Source: Pipra filicauda (taxonomy: Eukaryota; Chordata; Aves; Passeriformes; Pipridae). From it: a DNA stretch of 64,000 nt. The notes under the pieces are model-generated. The model searched no databases. It was not told the DNA's origin and saw nothing but the letters and a program-made list of their open reading frames with translations. The position numbers were made by a program, and so were the translations under genes. Below are positions 46,314 to 57,750 of the stretch, piece by piece. The stretch is from positions 8,775,049 through 8,839,048 of the forward strand of contig NW_024104365.1 in the NCBI RefSeq assembly GCF_003945595.2, in the 5' to 3' direction. Within the stretch, counting starts at the first letter, position 1. Every line of letters starts with the position of its first letter.

Positions 46314-46772
46314 ATAATCACAGAATCATGGAATGGTTTTGGTTGGAAAGGACCTTAAAGATCATCTAGTTTTAAACTCCTGCCATGGGTGGGGACACCT
46401 TCCAGTATCCCAGGTTGCTCCATGCCCCATCCAAACTGGCCTGGAACACTTCCAGGGATCCAGGGGCAGCCACAGCTTCTCTGGACAACCTGGGCCAGGG
46501 CCTCACCACCCTCACAGCCAACAATTCCTTCCCAATATCCCATCTAACCCTGCCCTCTGGCAGTGGGAAGCCATTCCCTGTGTCCTGTTCCTCCATCCCT
46601 TGTCCAAAGTCCTTCTCCAGCTCTCCTGGAGCTCCTTCAGGCACTGGAAGGGGTTCTAAGGTCTCCCCAGGTTCTTCTCCAGGTGAACACCCCCAGCTCT
46701 CCCAGCCTGACTCCAGAGCAGAGGGGCTCCAGCCTTTGGAGCACTTTTGTGGCCTCCTCTAGACCTCTGTGG
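46314..46772 (-). mobile_element. CR1 fragment, about 460 bp
   Basis: Same subfamily as the long copies, ending at TGGCCTCCTCTAGAC. Confidence 0.9.
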
Positions 46773-47123
46773 TTTAATGCATTTTTGGTAACACACAATA
46801 TATCATCACAGTTGCAGCTTTGTGGGTCACCTGAACAGCTCCCCAACCCACTTTATGGTCCTGAGGCCACTGGACATACCCTGCTAACATCCACAGCAGT
46901 AAACTCTGTTCCACTCAAAGCAGGATGACCAGATCCTGACCAGAAATAATACCTGGACTCTGGAGACATGTGAAGTGAGGTGAGAAATGTCTTTGCAGAA
47001 GTGTCAAGTGGCCTCAGAAAAAAGCATGGCCAGGATTGTGCTAAAAATGTACCCATGAGGACACTGAGCTGACTGCACCAGGACAGTTAATTTATGAAGT
47101 CAGCCAAAAAAGAGTAAACCATG

Positions 47124-47413
47124 CCATGGAATCATGGATCTTAGAATCATCCAGGTTTGGAAAGGACCTCTAAGATCATCAAGTCCAATCATTTCCCCAG
47201 CATTGCCAAGGCCACCACTAACCCATGTCCCCAAGTGCCGCATCCACATGGCTTTTAAATCCCTCCAGGGATGGGGATGGGGACTCCACTACTTCCCTGG
47301 GCAGCCTATTCCAATGCCTGACCACCCTTTCAGTGAAAAATTTTCCCAAATATCCAATCTAAACCTTCCTTGGTGCATCTTGAGGCTGTTTCCTTTCATC
47401 CTGTCCATGGCAC
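47124..47413 (-). mobile_element. CR1 fragment
   Basis: Carries a GGATGGGGATGGGGA duplication at 47271-47284. Confidence 0.88.
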
Positions 47414-48522
47414 AGTGAGTTGCACCGTTATGGGCAATGGGACAGAGGAATTCCTTGTTCAGTTCATCATTCTCTCATGTGTCATCTGCTTCTCTGTTAT
47501 GAAAATGGAAAACCAAAGTTCTCTATTTTTTAGGACACCTATAGTTGTGACACTGCTGTCACATATTCCCACTTCTACAGTGGAAATTCCCAGTATAATT
47601 CCTATCTTTCTGCCTGAAAATAACCCTCCAGCTTTCACCATCTTTTGTACATCTTCTTGTCCTGCTCTACCTGTGCAGGGACAGGGACACCACCAGCATG
47701 CACAGTTTGCAGCATGAAATACCCTCAAAATTGCTACAGGGACACCCCAATTTTCATCAGTGCCCACTCCAGGAAATCCAAACACTCTGTTTTCCTTTCT
47801 GAATAACCTTCTGTCAGCTTCAGAACACCCCTGGCAGCAGGGATCGGGGTATTTCCACCCCAGAAAATAAGCACACTCCAGACCCCGGAGATGTCTGGAG
47901 GCTTTGGCAGGGAGAAGTGATGATCCAAGTGTCTGCAGGTGGTCAGCTCATCCAGGTTCCTGGGAAAAGGCTCTTGGCTCCAGGGCTCCTGCCCATCAAG
48001 GGAGTGAGAGGGCACAACAGAACAGGCTACTTTGAATGTGGTGTTTGCTAAATTAACTTTTCAGTCTTGGTTCCCAAGAAGGAATGGACATGGGGTCCTT
48101 CCCAAGTCATGGATGTTCACACCAGGGCCCCTTTCAGCGTGTCCAGCTCTCGTGGGGACAGGTCCAGACAACACAAGCAGAGCTGTGAGTGCATCCTGGC
48201 CATGTCTCAGCCCTATTTCATGCAGCTGCATCCCTGCCAAAGGTTGAGAAAGGCCTGCAGCCCTTTGATATTTATCTTGTTTCCTGCGAGGTCCCTCTGC
48301 CCCAGCACATCTGTTCTATCTACTCCCCGTTCCCTCCTGTCACACCCCGTGGTTTTCCTTTGAATTGGGGATTGATCCCAGGCCTGGGGAGAGCAGAGCT
48401 CTGCCAACATGCCCAGGTGCACCCTCCAGGTGCAGGGTGGAGGGGCCAGTGGCTGTGCTGTGCAGTGACCCATGAGAGGCCCCGTGAGCAGCAGGACCTC
48501 CCCCAGACCATCCTCTCTGCAC

Positions 48523-48530
48523 TATAAATA
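48523..48530 (+). promoter_or_regulatory. TATA box of left gallin-type ovodefensin
   Basis: TATAAATA 94-101 bp before the ATG, which predicts a start site near 48555 and a 5' UTR of about 70 nt. Confidence 0.7.
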
Positions 48531-48623
48531 TGAGGATCCCCAGCCTTGCCACTCACAGCATCCAGCTCAGGCTCTCTCCAGCTCCTTCTCCAGCCTTGCT
48601 GAGATCCCAGCTCAACTCCAGCC

Positions 48624-48681
48624 ATGAGGTTCCTCTACCTTGTCTTCACTGTCTTCCTCCTGGTCTCCTTGGCTGCCCCAG
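48624..48681 (+). CDS. Left gallin-type ovodefensin, coding exon 1
   Basis: 58 nt coding the hydrophobic signal peptide; ends CCCCAG|GTAAGA after 19 codons plus one base. The leader TGAGATCCCAGCTCAACT just before the ATG is shared with the right copy. Confidence 0.92.
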
Positions 48682-49897
48682 GTAAGAGGGTGGATTGCAT
48701 CGGAAGGGGAGCTGGACAAGGGTGGGAAAACCAGGGTGAGGAAGGTCAGACTGGGCCATGGGCATCTTGAGCAAACATGGTCTCCATTGGTTTGAAAAGC
48801 TGTGATTTTGATGCCCACATAAATGCGTCCTTTGGGTGTGCAGATGGGTGATGGTCTCCTGCAAATCTGGATCTGCGGTGCCTCCCCACCCAAACCACTC
48901 TATGACTCTGTGATATGACTTGGTTACCCCAAGGCTGTCTCATACGGGGCTCTACGTTCATACAAATGAGTCTTTAAAACAAAAATCACTTTTAAGTACT
49001 GTGAGAGGCACATTTAGGATGTTTCAGACATTTTTGACACCTGGGGAAGCTGAGCTGGGCCCTGGTGTAATTATTTTAATCATGGACTGCCAAGTGAGTG
49101 CTGGATGCCTTTCTCAGAGGCACCAGCCTTCTAGAGACTTCCTCTGCTTGTATGATGCCACTTTTTGTGCCAAACTAGTTCTGACAACATCTCCAGGGTC
49201 CAGTTCCCTCACATTTTTGATGTGCAGTGCTGACAGAGATCCCTTCAGTTCTGGTTCTCACCTCCCTCTCCAATGAATGAAAGGGAGATTTGGGGCTCAA
49301 AAGGGTTCCCATTCCAATGTCCATTCACTCTGGACATAATTTCCCGGGTATTTTGGGCCAACAGCTTCTCACCCTGGTGCCTGGCACTTGCTGAAGTCTT
49401 GCACAGAGGAGCATCTCTATCACCTTTGCTCTTGGGGTGTCCCTCATGAAGGAGATGGATCTGCTCTCCTTGGGAGCATCTTTCCCAAACTGCACCTCTG
49501 TCATCCACTGGCTCTGTATCCACCAGCTGGGGGGAGAAGGTGCACAAAGAGCTGCTCAGGCTTGTTCCCTTCAAGATCCCTTCCTGCTTTAGGGCTGAGA
49601 TTGGGCAGGAGCTGTGGAAACGTGTGGGAACGGAGCAGGACCTCCCTACGAGCAGGGTCTCATCCTGCTGATGTCACCCAGCTTGGAGGGGATGGGAGGG
49701 CATGGAAATGGGGCACAGAGGCATCTCTCCTGACCCAACCACTCTCCCTCTGTCCTCTTGCAGGCTATGGGAAGATAAGGAAGACCTGTGCTGACGTGGG
49801 CTACTGCTCCAAGCAGTGTGCTGCCATGGACACCTGGTCCTTCTCTGCCGACTGCAGAAACTACTGCTGTGTCCCACCTGTCTGGAAGGGGAAATAG
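48624..49897 (+). CDS. Ovodefensin, gallin type, left copy
   Basis: Two exons (48624-48681 and 49764-49897, phase-1 intron of 1082 bp, GTAAGA/GCAG) give a 63-residue secreted peptide. Residues 1-19 form a signal peptide (MRFLYLVFTVFLLVSLAAP); the mature part starts near Gly20-Tyr21. The six cysteines have spacing CX5CX3CX11CX3CC, and GYC, W in loop 3 and YCC-PP are all present. That spacing defines the gallin/meleagrin/cygnin group of ovodefensins, beta-defensin relatives secreted into egg white by the oviduct; gallin is antibacterial. Net charge is about +4. TATAAATA lies 100 bp upstream and an ATTAAA signal 100 bp after the stop. Its nearest relative is the gene at 61596. No propeptide is present. 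The exact orthologue name cannot be set without a search. Confidence 0.93.
49764..49897 (+). CDS. Left gallin-type ovodefensin, coding exon 2
   Basis: 134 nt coding the whole six-cysteine mature peptide and ending in PPVWKGK and TAG. The acceptor CTCTTGCAG follows a pyrimidine-rich tract. Confidence 0.93.
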
Positions 49898-49996
49898 GAG
49901 CTGAACAGGAAGCACCTGAGGAAGAGGAGGCACCATGGTGGCTTTGGGGGCAGATTCCCAACTGTGTAACCCCATTGTCACCCCCTCCTCTCAATA

Positions 49997-50002
49997 ATTA
50001 AA
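49997..50002 (+). terminator. Polyadenylation signal ATTAAA, left gallin-type ovodefensin
   Basis: ATTAAA 100 nt after the stop codon, in a 3' UTR nearly identical to that of the right copy. AATAAT overlaps just upstream; there is no AATAAA. Confidence 0.6.
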
Positions 50003-50090
50003 AAGAGAAAAAAGATGTTATTCCTTGTGTCCTCGTGATCCCCTTTAAAGCATTAGGGCAGGTTCTCCAAGCCCAGCCCAAAAGGTCTAT

Positions 50091-51674
50091 TAGAATCACA
50101 TCTCACTGCTCTTTTTCCACAAATTTCTTAATGGAAGTGTTAAACAGATGGAGTTTGCCTCTCTGTTTCTCACAGTGAATTCAGGCAGTGCTGAATGAAA
50201 AAAGGGTCTGGTTGGAATAACACCCTCCTGGGTGTCCCTTTCCCCACTGAGTCTCACAGCAAAACTTGAGGGGGCCTGGTTCACTCCTGGGGCTCAAAAA
50301 ATCAGGACTGATCAGAGATCCTGATGGATCAATGGCAGACTATTTTTCCCATGGCTTGGTAATGAGTAGGAATGGATGGGTGCAGTACTTCACACTCTCT
50401 TCAGTATTTCACACTTGCTTCAGCATCTTCCAGAGACCTTCTTTAGAAGGATCTTTGGGAGAGAATCATTCTTGCCCTCTAATTCCCCAAGGCTTCTCAT
50501 TTCAGAGCACCTACAAGAGGGTCTGTTGGAGTCATTCACAGGTGTGTGCTATGGGAATAGAGCAGCCCCAGCAGGGTCTGTAAAGGGAATTTTTGCCTTT
50601 CCTGCTACAATGATTATGTCCATCCTCACCATTCTCAGCCTGTGGAGTCAGCAGAGGCACCTTCCTTGTAGAAAAGTGGGTCATTGTTTCTCTTTAATGA
50701 TGCCCTGCTCCCTTTTCCTGTGTCCTCACAGTGGTTTCTGAGGGCTGGTAATGATCAGTTCTACTGAAATCTTGTGGCTTCTGAAGGTGCCCTTGGAAAA
50801 AAAGAGCCACAGGATTGGAGAAAAAACCCAAAGATTGTAAGAAAACACAAAGAAATAAAAGGTGAAAGTGAAAAATGTAGATAGAGGGATCTAAAAGGGA
50901 GCATGGAGAGACCACCCAGTGATGACCAGCAGGTGCTGCAGGAGTTCAAGGAGCTCCTGGAAACGTGATAAACCCCCACTGGCCAAGGGGCAGATTCCAC
51001 CTCCTTGCCCTCCAGTAAATACAGTGGAAAAAACTGGTACCATTTCTGGTGACCTCTGTGGACTTTGGATGGGGAATGGATACAGGGAAAGGTGAAGAGA
51101 AACACGTAACCAAAAGTTCTGCAGCAGATAAAAAAGGGGGCTGAAAACTGACAGTTTTGGTTTCCCACTTTTTCGGTTGTTCCTTAAAAAGAAACGATTT
51201 GGGGAATGTAGAACATCTCTGACAGCAGCAGCTCTGACCTCCCAGTGATTTTGGTCTTGTCAAAACACCTCCTCACCAACTCTGGAGGAATTTTTGTCCT
51301 CCATGCTGTGGAATTAGGCCACTGTTAAAAATCTCTTTTAGGATGTTCTCTATTCTCCTGATCCAGGACTCGATTTGGGGTGTGTGAGCCCATGTATTTA
51401 GAAGTCTGGAATCATCCATGTGTCTTGGTAGCCTGAAGTCATTGCAGAAATTTCAGCAGAGGGACCTTCCTCAGTCATCACCTGTATTTGCCTTCTAATA
51501 CATTTTATTTGACCGCTGAATTTAGTAAGAAAGTAAAAAAAAAAGTTAAAAACAAAAAGTAAAAAAAAAAGGCCAAAAGACTTTGAGGTTCATGAGGGTG
51601 CAGACAAATCTGGAAAAGAAACCATATTTTTGAGTGAGAAAGCAGAGATATTCTCATATTTATAGACTAAATAG
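50091..51674. other. Unassigned DNA downstream of the left gallin-type gene
   Basis: No CR1 and no defensin-like exon; A-rich runs at 51530-51575. Confidence 0.5.
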
Positions 51675-52003
51675 GCTCACAGAATCATTAAGGTTGGAAA
51701 AGCCCTCTGAGACCATCGAGTCCAACCATCCCCCAGCACTGCCAAGGCCACCCCTAACCCATGTCCCCAAGGGCCACATCCACACAGCTTTTAAATCCCT
51801 CCAGGGATGGGGTTTCCACCCCTGCCCCGAGCAGCTGTGCCAGGGCTGGACAACCTTCCAGTGAAGAAATTTTCCCTAATATCCAACCCAAACCTCCCTT
51901 GGCACAACTTGAGGCTGTTTCCTCCTGTCCTGTCACTTGTTCCCTGGAAGAAGAGACTGACCCCACCGGGCTCCACCCTCCTGTCAGGGAGTTGGAGAGA
52001 GCA
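51675..52003 (-). mobile_element. CR1 fragment, about 330 bp
   Basis: AAGGTTGGAAAAGCCCTC subfamily; stops at GTCAGGGAGTTGG. Confidence 0.88.
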
Positions 52004-52189
52004 ATAGAACAGGAGTGGAATCATGATCTGATCCTCAATTGCTGTGGTTTTTCAGCTAAAACCACATCACTTTAATGCTGTCTTTAATTCACACCTCTCA
52101 TGCCAAGCTTTCATCCACGTCTTGAAAGAAAAGGTATTTGGGAAAAAAAAACACCCCTCTTTGTCTTTCTTATCTGACACCTAGAAATG

Positions 52190-52280
52190 ATCACAGAATC
52201 ACAGAATAGCCTCAGCTGGAAGGGACCCACAAGGACCATCGAGTCCAACTCCTGGCCCTGCATAGGACAACCCTAAAAAT
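52190..52280 (-). mobile_element. CR1 3' end, second subfamily
   Basis: GGAAGGGACCCACAAGGACC, as in 38790-38995. Confidence 0.82.
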
Positions 52281-52402
52281 CAAGACCATTTGCCTGAGAT
52301 CATTGTCTATTTATGGGGAGTGTCAATTAAAACAGCATCATAAACTGCAGCTCCAAAACAAAGGGTATTTTACTGAGCCCTGCTTCTGGAAGCTGCAATG
52401 GG

Positions 52403-52573
52403 ATACAGGTTGCCCAGAGAAGTTGTGGACTTTCCCTCCCTGGAAGTGTCCAAGGCCAGGTTGGACGGGGCTTGAAGCAACCTGGTCCAGTGGAGGGTGT
52501 CCCTGCCCGCTGCAGGGGGTTGGAACTGAGCTTTAAGGTCCCTTCCAACCCAACCCATTCTATGATTCCATGA
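52403..52573 (+). mobile_element. CR1 fragment
   Basis: GGATACAGGTTGCCCAGAGA to TTCTATGATTCCATGA. Confidence 0.87.
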
Positions 52574-53799
52574 TAACATTTTGGATCTTGGCTGTAAGTT
52601 TGTTTTTTTTCCTACTGTTTTCCTCTGTACCTTATTTTCAGTGAAATAAGACTTTGACAGAAACATTTTAAAAGAATCAAGCCACACAGAGCAGTAAAAA
52701 CCCCACTTTGCCCAAAAATATGGAGTTACCAGATTGCCTGGTGCTATACATTTTAAAGATCTGTCTTTCCTTGTAGTGACAGTCAGTGCATCTGCCCTGG
52801 AAGAGGGAGGAATGCCAGGCAGGATGAGAATGTCTGGCCCAATGATTCCTGTTAATTTGCCCATCTGCTTCCCTGTCACTTGTACCCACGTGTCACCACA
52901 GACAGGGATCAGGGAAGAGCCTGCACTGCCTCTTTTTTTGCATAGAAGCCTTTCTGGTTGAGTGAAATTCGTATAAATAACAAAGAAATGACCCATCAGG
53001 GCTTTTTGTGGTTGATGCTTCCCTGATAAGGGGGTGGCTGAGGCTCACTGGGGCTCAGGTTTCACTCTCTGAGTGGCACTACAAGTCTCCAGTTCTTCCC
53101 TCTTCTTTTACAGAGATATTCACTGTCATTAAAAGGAGGTAAACACATGGGAAAACACCAAAAATAAAAAAAGACCAAAATATCTGGCTGAAATTCCCAA
53201 GATTTATCAAGCAACACAGTGCAATGATGCTTCTCCCTGTTCTCTCTTCCTCTTGCATTCCCAGTCTCTACCTGGCAATCAAGTAACCAACATAGAACCA
53301 TTCGTTTGACATACAAAATCAGGATTTTTTTTCCCTGTGTGTCTGATCTGCACTGAATTCCATCAGCTACATTAGGACTCAGACCCTCAAACTAGCAAGG
53401 TCCTTCCACAGCCCTCACCTTTATTACCCTCAACAAGTCAGTCCAGTAAGAAATTTTGCAACCTTTCCATTCAACCCCTTTTCTGGATCTTTTATGACCA
53501 AATTTACTTCTGTATCCCCAACAGTGACCCCCACAGTGCTTCCCATGACCTCCCTCTCCTGCATCTCGGCCTAATAATGCTGCTCCCTGCCTTTTGAATT
53601 CCAGTCTCCCTAGTCTACTGCCTCCTTCTGGGAAATCTAGTAGGTTTTAGGACAGGATTTTCCTGTTTTTTTCCCCATGTGACTATATTTAAACTGGTAT
53701 AATCCTGGCTTGTAATCCCACAGGACCCTTTAAGATGTTTTTTTCCCCACAAAACCAGCATCTCCCATCTTTGCACAGTAAAATTTTCTTAAGCAATAG
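52574..53799. other. Unassigned DNA
   Basis: Nothing recognised. Confidence 0.5.
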
Positions 53800-54160
53800 A
53801 TCATAAAATCATGGAATGGTTTGGGTGGGAAGGACCTTAATGATCATTAATTCCAACCCCCTGTCATGGGCAGGGACACCTTCCACTAGACCAGTTACTC
53901 CAACCTGACCTTGGACACTTCCAGGGATCCAGGGGCAGCCACGGCTTCTCTGGGCAACCTGTGCCAGGGCCTCACCACCCTCACAGCCAACAATTCCTTC
54001 CCAATATCCCATCTAAGCCTGCCCTCTGGCAGTGGGAAGCCATTCCCCCTTGTCCTGTCCCTCCAGCCCTTGTCCCAAGTCCCTCTCCAGCTCTTTAGGA
54101 GCCCCTTTAGGCTCTGGAAGGGGCTCTCAGGTCTCCCTGGAGCCTTCTCTTCTCCAGGCT
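53800..54160 (-). mobile_element. CR1 fragment, about 360 bp
   Basis: A 14-bp gap relative to other copies near CTAGACCAGTTACTCC; otherwise typical. Confidence 0.9.
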
Positions 54161-55141
54161 GAAGAAATCTATAAGCTGCATTTACAAGGGCAGTATTTCA
54201 GCCTTGAACTCCCTTCAGACTATTTTTGAGGAAAAAAATCTGGATACTGGTGATTTTTTGTTGCTTATTTCTTCTCTTCCACCCCCTTTACATCTAAAAC
54301 AAGTCCCTCAATGAGTCCCTACAAAGGAGAGTTCAGCACCAAGACCTCCCTCCTCTCTTGCAAGGTGAACACAGCTGCAAATATTTCATTCAGCTTCTGT
54401 GGAGTGGCCTGAGCTTTTATTAGTTTTGTTGCTCTGACCACACTCTTTGTCAGTCTTCATGTTCCTGATGTGTTTGGAATAAGAAAAAAGATTTATTATA
54501 AGAAAGTTTGCCTGCCTTTTGCAAGCTCTTCCTGCAATTCTCTGCTGAGCTGCCTTATTGTGTTTCACACTTTGTCAGGTCCAGTTTATTATCTTTTCTA
54601 TTTTCCACGTTTGGACACAATTTCAGCTTTTCCTTTCTAACAACCTCCCCCATCCCACTGTTCTGCTGTGACCTTTTCCTTTTGCTCTTTCTCAGGGCAT
54701 TTTTAACAGCTGTCATACATTTTCCCTAAGTCTCCATCACAGTGGCCTTAAACAACTCCCTCAGTGCTTGCAAAGAATCTATTTGCAAGCGTTCAACTTT
54801 TAGCTGTACATTTTGTCCCCTTTTTAACAATTTCCCTGTTTTTACATAAATTCCTTACTGAGATTAAGTGCAAAAGTAGTGGCCTTTCCATCCCCTGTTG
54901 CTCCTGCAAAGATGTGGAGTGTAAGTACAGTGGGATCAGTGATGCACAGTGGCTTTCCCAAGGGACAACTTTGATCCAAGCCCAGTAGCTGCTCTTTTCT
55001 CCTTGTAAACACATGAAACCCCCGTAATCCAGTAATTTATCAGTACTGGCTCTGTAAGGTATAAATATTCAGCTATTTCTCCTATAAAAGGTGCTTTCCA
55101 GGATACAAATCTTCTTCTTGGCATAGCCAGAATTTATAATA
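54161..55141. other. Unassigned pyrimidine-rich DNA
   Basis: T- and C-rich on the plus strand, with many TTTTCC runs. It looks like an old retroelement in texture, but I cannot name a family. Confidence 0.35.
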
Positions 55142-55262
55142 TGACGGAATCATGGAATGGTTTGAGTTGAAATGGAGCTTTAAAGCTCATCTCATTCCAG
55201 CCCCGCCGCCATGGGCAGGGATACCTTCCACTAGACCAGGTTGCTCCAGCTGCTGGTTTTGG
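55142..55262 (-). mobile_element. CR1 3' end
   Basis: About 120 bp; more diverged (TTGAGTTGAAATGGAGC). Confidence 0.83.
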
Positions 55263-56558
55263 ACACTTTTTTAGCTGCAGACACATTTTGAAGGCTGGAG
55301 AGGCAGCAGAGCGAGAGGCTTCACTTCAAAACCCCATTTTGCAGTTCATTCCCTTCCATGTGCCTTTTCACTCCTACAATTCTGATTTTTTCTTGATGAA
55401 AAATGGTAAAGAAACAGCAAAGGAGGTTTTTATTTTTGCTCAGCGTTTCCTTCTGCAATTTTTAACCAATCTTTCAACCTTGTGTGTCTGTGAAGTGTCA
55501 CCAACACATGGTTTGTTTTAGGGAATTTTCCTTCTTTCCTATCCTGTTGTCTGGGATCAGGTGAATCTTGACCACAGCCTGTGACTCTTGATGGGCTATC
55601 CTGTATCAAATGTGATATTCTTCCTGCTGCCCAGCCCTGAAAAGTGGATGTTAACTCCCTCACACTCCTTATCCCACAGTATGCACCGAGTTTACTCTTC
55701 TCTTGCAGTTCCTTCCATCCTACTGATATCAGTACAAAGCTTTTCCTGGGTTTTCATGGCCCCATGGATGGAAGCTCACTCTATTTCCTGGAGGGTTTCA
55801 GACAAACGGGGCTGTTTTCTGTCCCATGACCCTTTTTCACACAAACATCTCACCCTCCAGTGTTGCTCCAGAGGTTTGTCTGGCTGCCCTTCGTGGGGTT
55901 CTCTGAGCCACCCCACTCCAGATCACTCCATATCCCCTGCAGAACACCTGGAGTGAAAGGTGTATCCCACAGTGGAGTGGGTGGGGAAGGGGCCACTGCA
56001 GAAATCCTCATCTGTTCTTCCATTATTGGTGACTGTCAATGGAATAATCTGGTCACAGGCTATGCTGAGAAGTCATTTGATCAGTACAAGGCTGTCCAGG
56101 ACAACCACAGGACACCAAAACCTGAGTGTCTGCACTGGGATGAGGATGGGCATCCCAGGAGTGGGATTTTGGGGTGCAATGGAAAGGTGGTGGCTGTTTA
56201 TCTCCAATTTCTATCCCCCATGGGACTGAGAACCCTAGTGCAGAGGCTGAATGGGACCGAAGGGGCCTTGGGGGGGCTAAAAATTAACTGGGATTCAACT
56301 CGTGGAGGAGGGAGGCACAATATCAGGCAGTCAGCCTCTGCCAGCCTTTGCCACCACCGTGCTTTGAAGCAATGGGAAAATCCCAAAGCCTTTGCTTTTC
56401 CCGTGTGTCACTTTGGTGTCAGGGCTTAGAAACGCCTGGGGCTGTCAGGGCTGTGTTGTAATTATGGTCCAGGGAGTTTTGGCTGCCAACCTCTCCAGGC
56501 TTTCCCCTCCCAGGAGGCAAATGACCCACACAGCACACAGAAATCTTATCTGCCCGTC
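55263..56558. other. Unassigned DNA downstream of the taeniopygin-like gene
   Basis: A 189-codon frame at 55860-56429 has no signal peptide, motif or splice context; nothing else seen. Confidence 0.5.
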
Positions 56559-56564
56559 TTTACT
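56559..56564 (-). terminator. Possible variant polyadenylation signal AGTAAA
   Basis: AGTAAA on the minus strand about 80 nt after the stop. No AATAAA or ATTAAA is seen nearby. Confidence 0.3.
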
Positions 56565-56640
56565 TCAAAGCAGTCTCGGTCACACCATGAGCACAGCGCC
56601 CGGGAGCTCCACCCCGAGTGCTGCTCTTCCTCCTTCCCAA

Positions 56641-56771
56641 TCATTTTGCCTTTTTGGGTGAGGGGATGCAGCAGTACATCTTCCCACAGGAGGGGCTGAA
56701 GGTCCACTCGTCGGTTTTGCCACACAAGTAGGAGCAGTACCCGTCACAAGAGCTCTTGGGCTGCCCCTGCC
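56641..56771 (-). CDS. Taeniopygin-like ovodefensin, coding exon 2
   Basis: 131 nt coding the six-cysteine mature peptide; TGA at 56643-56641. The acceptor CCCTGCAG is clear. Confidence 0.9.
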
Positions 56772-57277
56772 CTGCAGGGAGGACAGAGACAGAAATGGGT
56801 TATGAGGGGAAATGATGGGGGTGTAGGAGGGCAGAGACCCTAAATTTATCTCCTTGTTGGCTCCCAGGTGGCACTGAGGCACCAAGTACCTTTGGTTTTA
56901 GACTCACATATAATAGGACACACGTTTCCTGTCCCCACTGAGCTGGGAGACCACTGGGCACTTAAAAACCATTCCTCTATACACCAGTGGGAGAGATGGG
57001 ATTTGCAGTGCGGCATTCATCTCATCCCAAACCCAAAGATATGTGGGATAAGTCATCAGCCAGAGCTTCCTGCAGGTATCTGATCCCCACTGCCAAAGCT
57101 GAGTGAGATGAACCACCTCCCTCACCCCCCGGCACAGAGGCTGGAGAGGAGACAGCCACCTGTACCCACAGCCTCCAGGGTCACCCCACTTTCTGCACCT
57201 CCACGAGTCCCTGTCTTACCTGGGGTGGCCAAGGAAAAAAGCAGGAACACAGCAAAGAGCAGGCAGAGCACCCTCAT
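56641..57277 (-). CDS. Ovodefensin, CX3CX3CX11CX4CC (taeniopygin-like) type
   Basis: Two exons on the minus strand (57277-57220 and 56771-56641, phase-1 intron of 448 bp, GTAAGA/TGCAG) give a 62-residue peptide. Signal peptide MRVLCLLFAVFLLFSLATP; mature part from about Gly20. The cysteines are spaced CX3CX3CX11CX4CC: two residues fewer in loop 1 and one more before the CC pair than in the flanking gallin-type genes. This matches the second ovodefensin group, known from zebra finch taeniopygins and duck egg-white small basic proteins. The GYCS and W landmarks are kept; the tail is PSPKKAK. Net charge is about +3. TATAAAA lies 72 bp upstream. It is divergently oriented to the gene at 61596. 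A dead relative lies at about 44.9-45.6 kb. Confidence 0.9.
57220..57277 (-). CDS. Taeniopygin-like ovodefensin, coding exon 1
   Basis: 58 nt of signal peptide, the same length and phase as in the two gallin-type genes; ATG in CAGCCATGAGG context. Confidence 0.9.
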
Positions 57278-57348
57278 GGCTGGAGGCCAGGGGAGATCCC
57301 GGGAGTGTGTCTGAGGTGGCTGGGGTGGGGGACCTGGAAGGCCCTGGG

Positions 57349-57355
57349 TTTTATA
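57349..57355 (-). promoter_or_regulatory. TATA box of taeniopygin-like ovodefensin
   Basis: TATAAAA on the minus strand, 72-78 bp before the ATG. Confidence 0.7.
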
Positions 57356-57388
57356 GTGGCACTCCTGCCACAAGTGGTGTGGTGAGAG

Positions 57389-57750
57389 GAGAAACTGGAG
57401 CAAACCCCTCTCCAAAGAGGTGTTGTTTGTTTGCTGGTGTGTTCAGTGTCACCCCGACCTGCTGGTCCCACTCACAAAGGCACCTGGCAGCAGGTCCATG
57501 CTCCAGGGGGCATGTGGGGACCATTCCCTGCTCCAGATCCGGCTACTGGGATGTGGCTGCCAGAACACATGGAGCCACCAAAAAGCAGAGCTTCTGCCCA
57601 GGGGTGCAGGAATTCAGTCTGGGAGTCTTTCTGATAAGCTCTGGACACTGTCTGATAATCTCTGCAAGTCATAGACACAATGGACAATACCAAGGTATCA
57701 GATCCATCAGGGTGCATCCAGCCCTGACCGGTGCACTGGCAGTGAGGCTC
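57389..57750 (-). repeat. Duplicated ovodefensin upstream block, right copy
   Basis: Upstream flank of the taeniopygin-like gene, starting about 35 bp beyond its TATA box; partner of 45276-45650. A long CR1 begins exactly where the homology ends. Confidence 0.75.

Larger units (their letters stand above)
47885..50090 (+). repeat. Segmental duplication containing the left gallin-type gene
   Basis: Alignable with 60895-63350 from about 740 bp before the ATG to about 190 bp after the stop. Shared stretches include TGAATGTGGTGTTTG at 48034 and the whole 3' UTR. The introns align in their last 150 bp but less well in the middle. Confidence 0.75.

Noticed and set aside
47885..48600. Steroid-hormone response elements upstream of the left gallin-type gene
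   Set aside because: Half-sites such as AGAACA and TGTTCT occur, but I found no full palindrome; chance matches are likely.
48880..48915. CR1 3' end in the intron of the left gallin-type gene
   Set aside because: Only about 35 bp (CCCACCCAAACCACTCTATGA); too short to annotate alone, mentioned under the right copy.
49388..49897. 169-codon frame ending in the ovodefensin exon 2
   Set aside because: It reads through intron sequence; the clear GCAG acceptor at 49763 and the matching exon 1 give a normal 63-residue precursor instead.
55860..56429. 189-codon plus-strand frame
   Set aside because: No recognisable domain, signal peptide or splice context.
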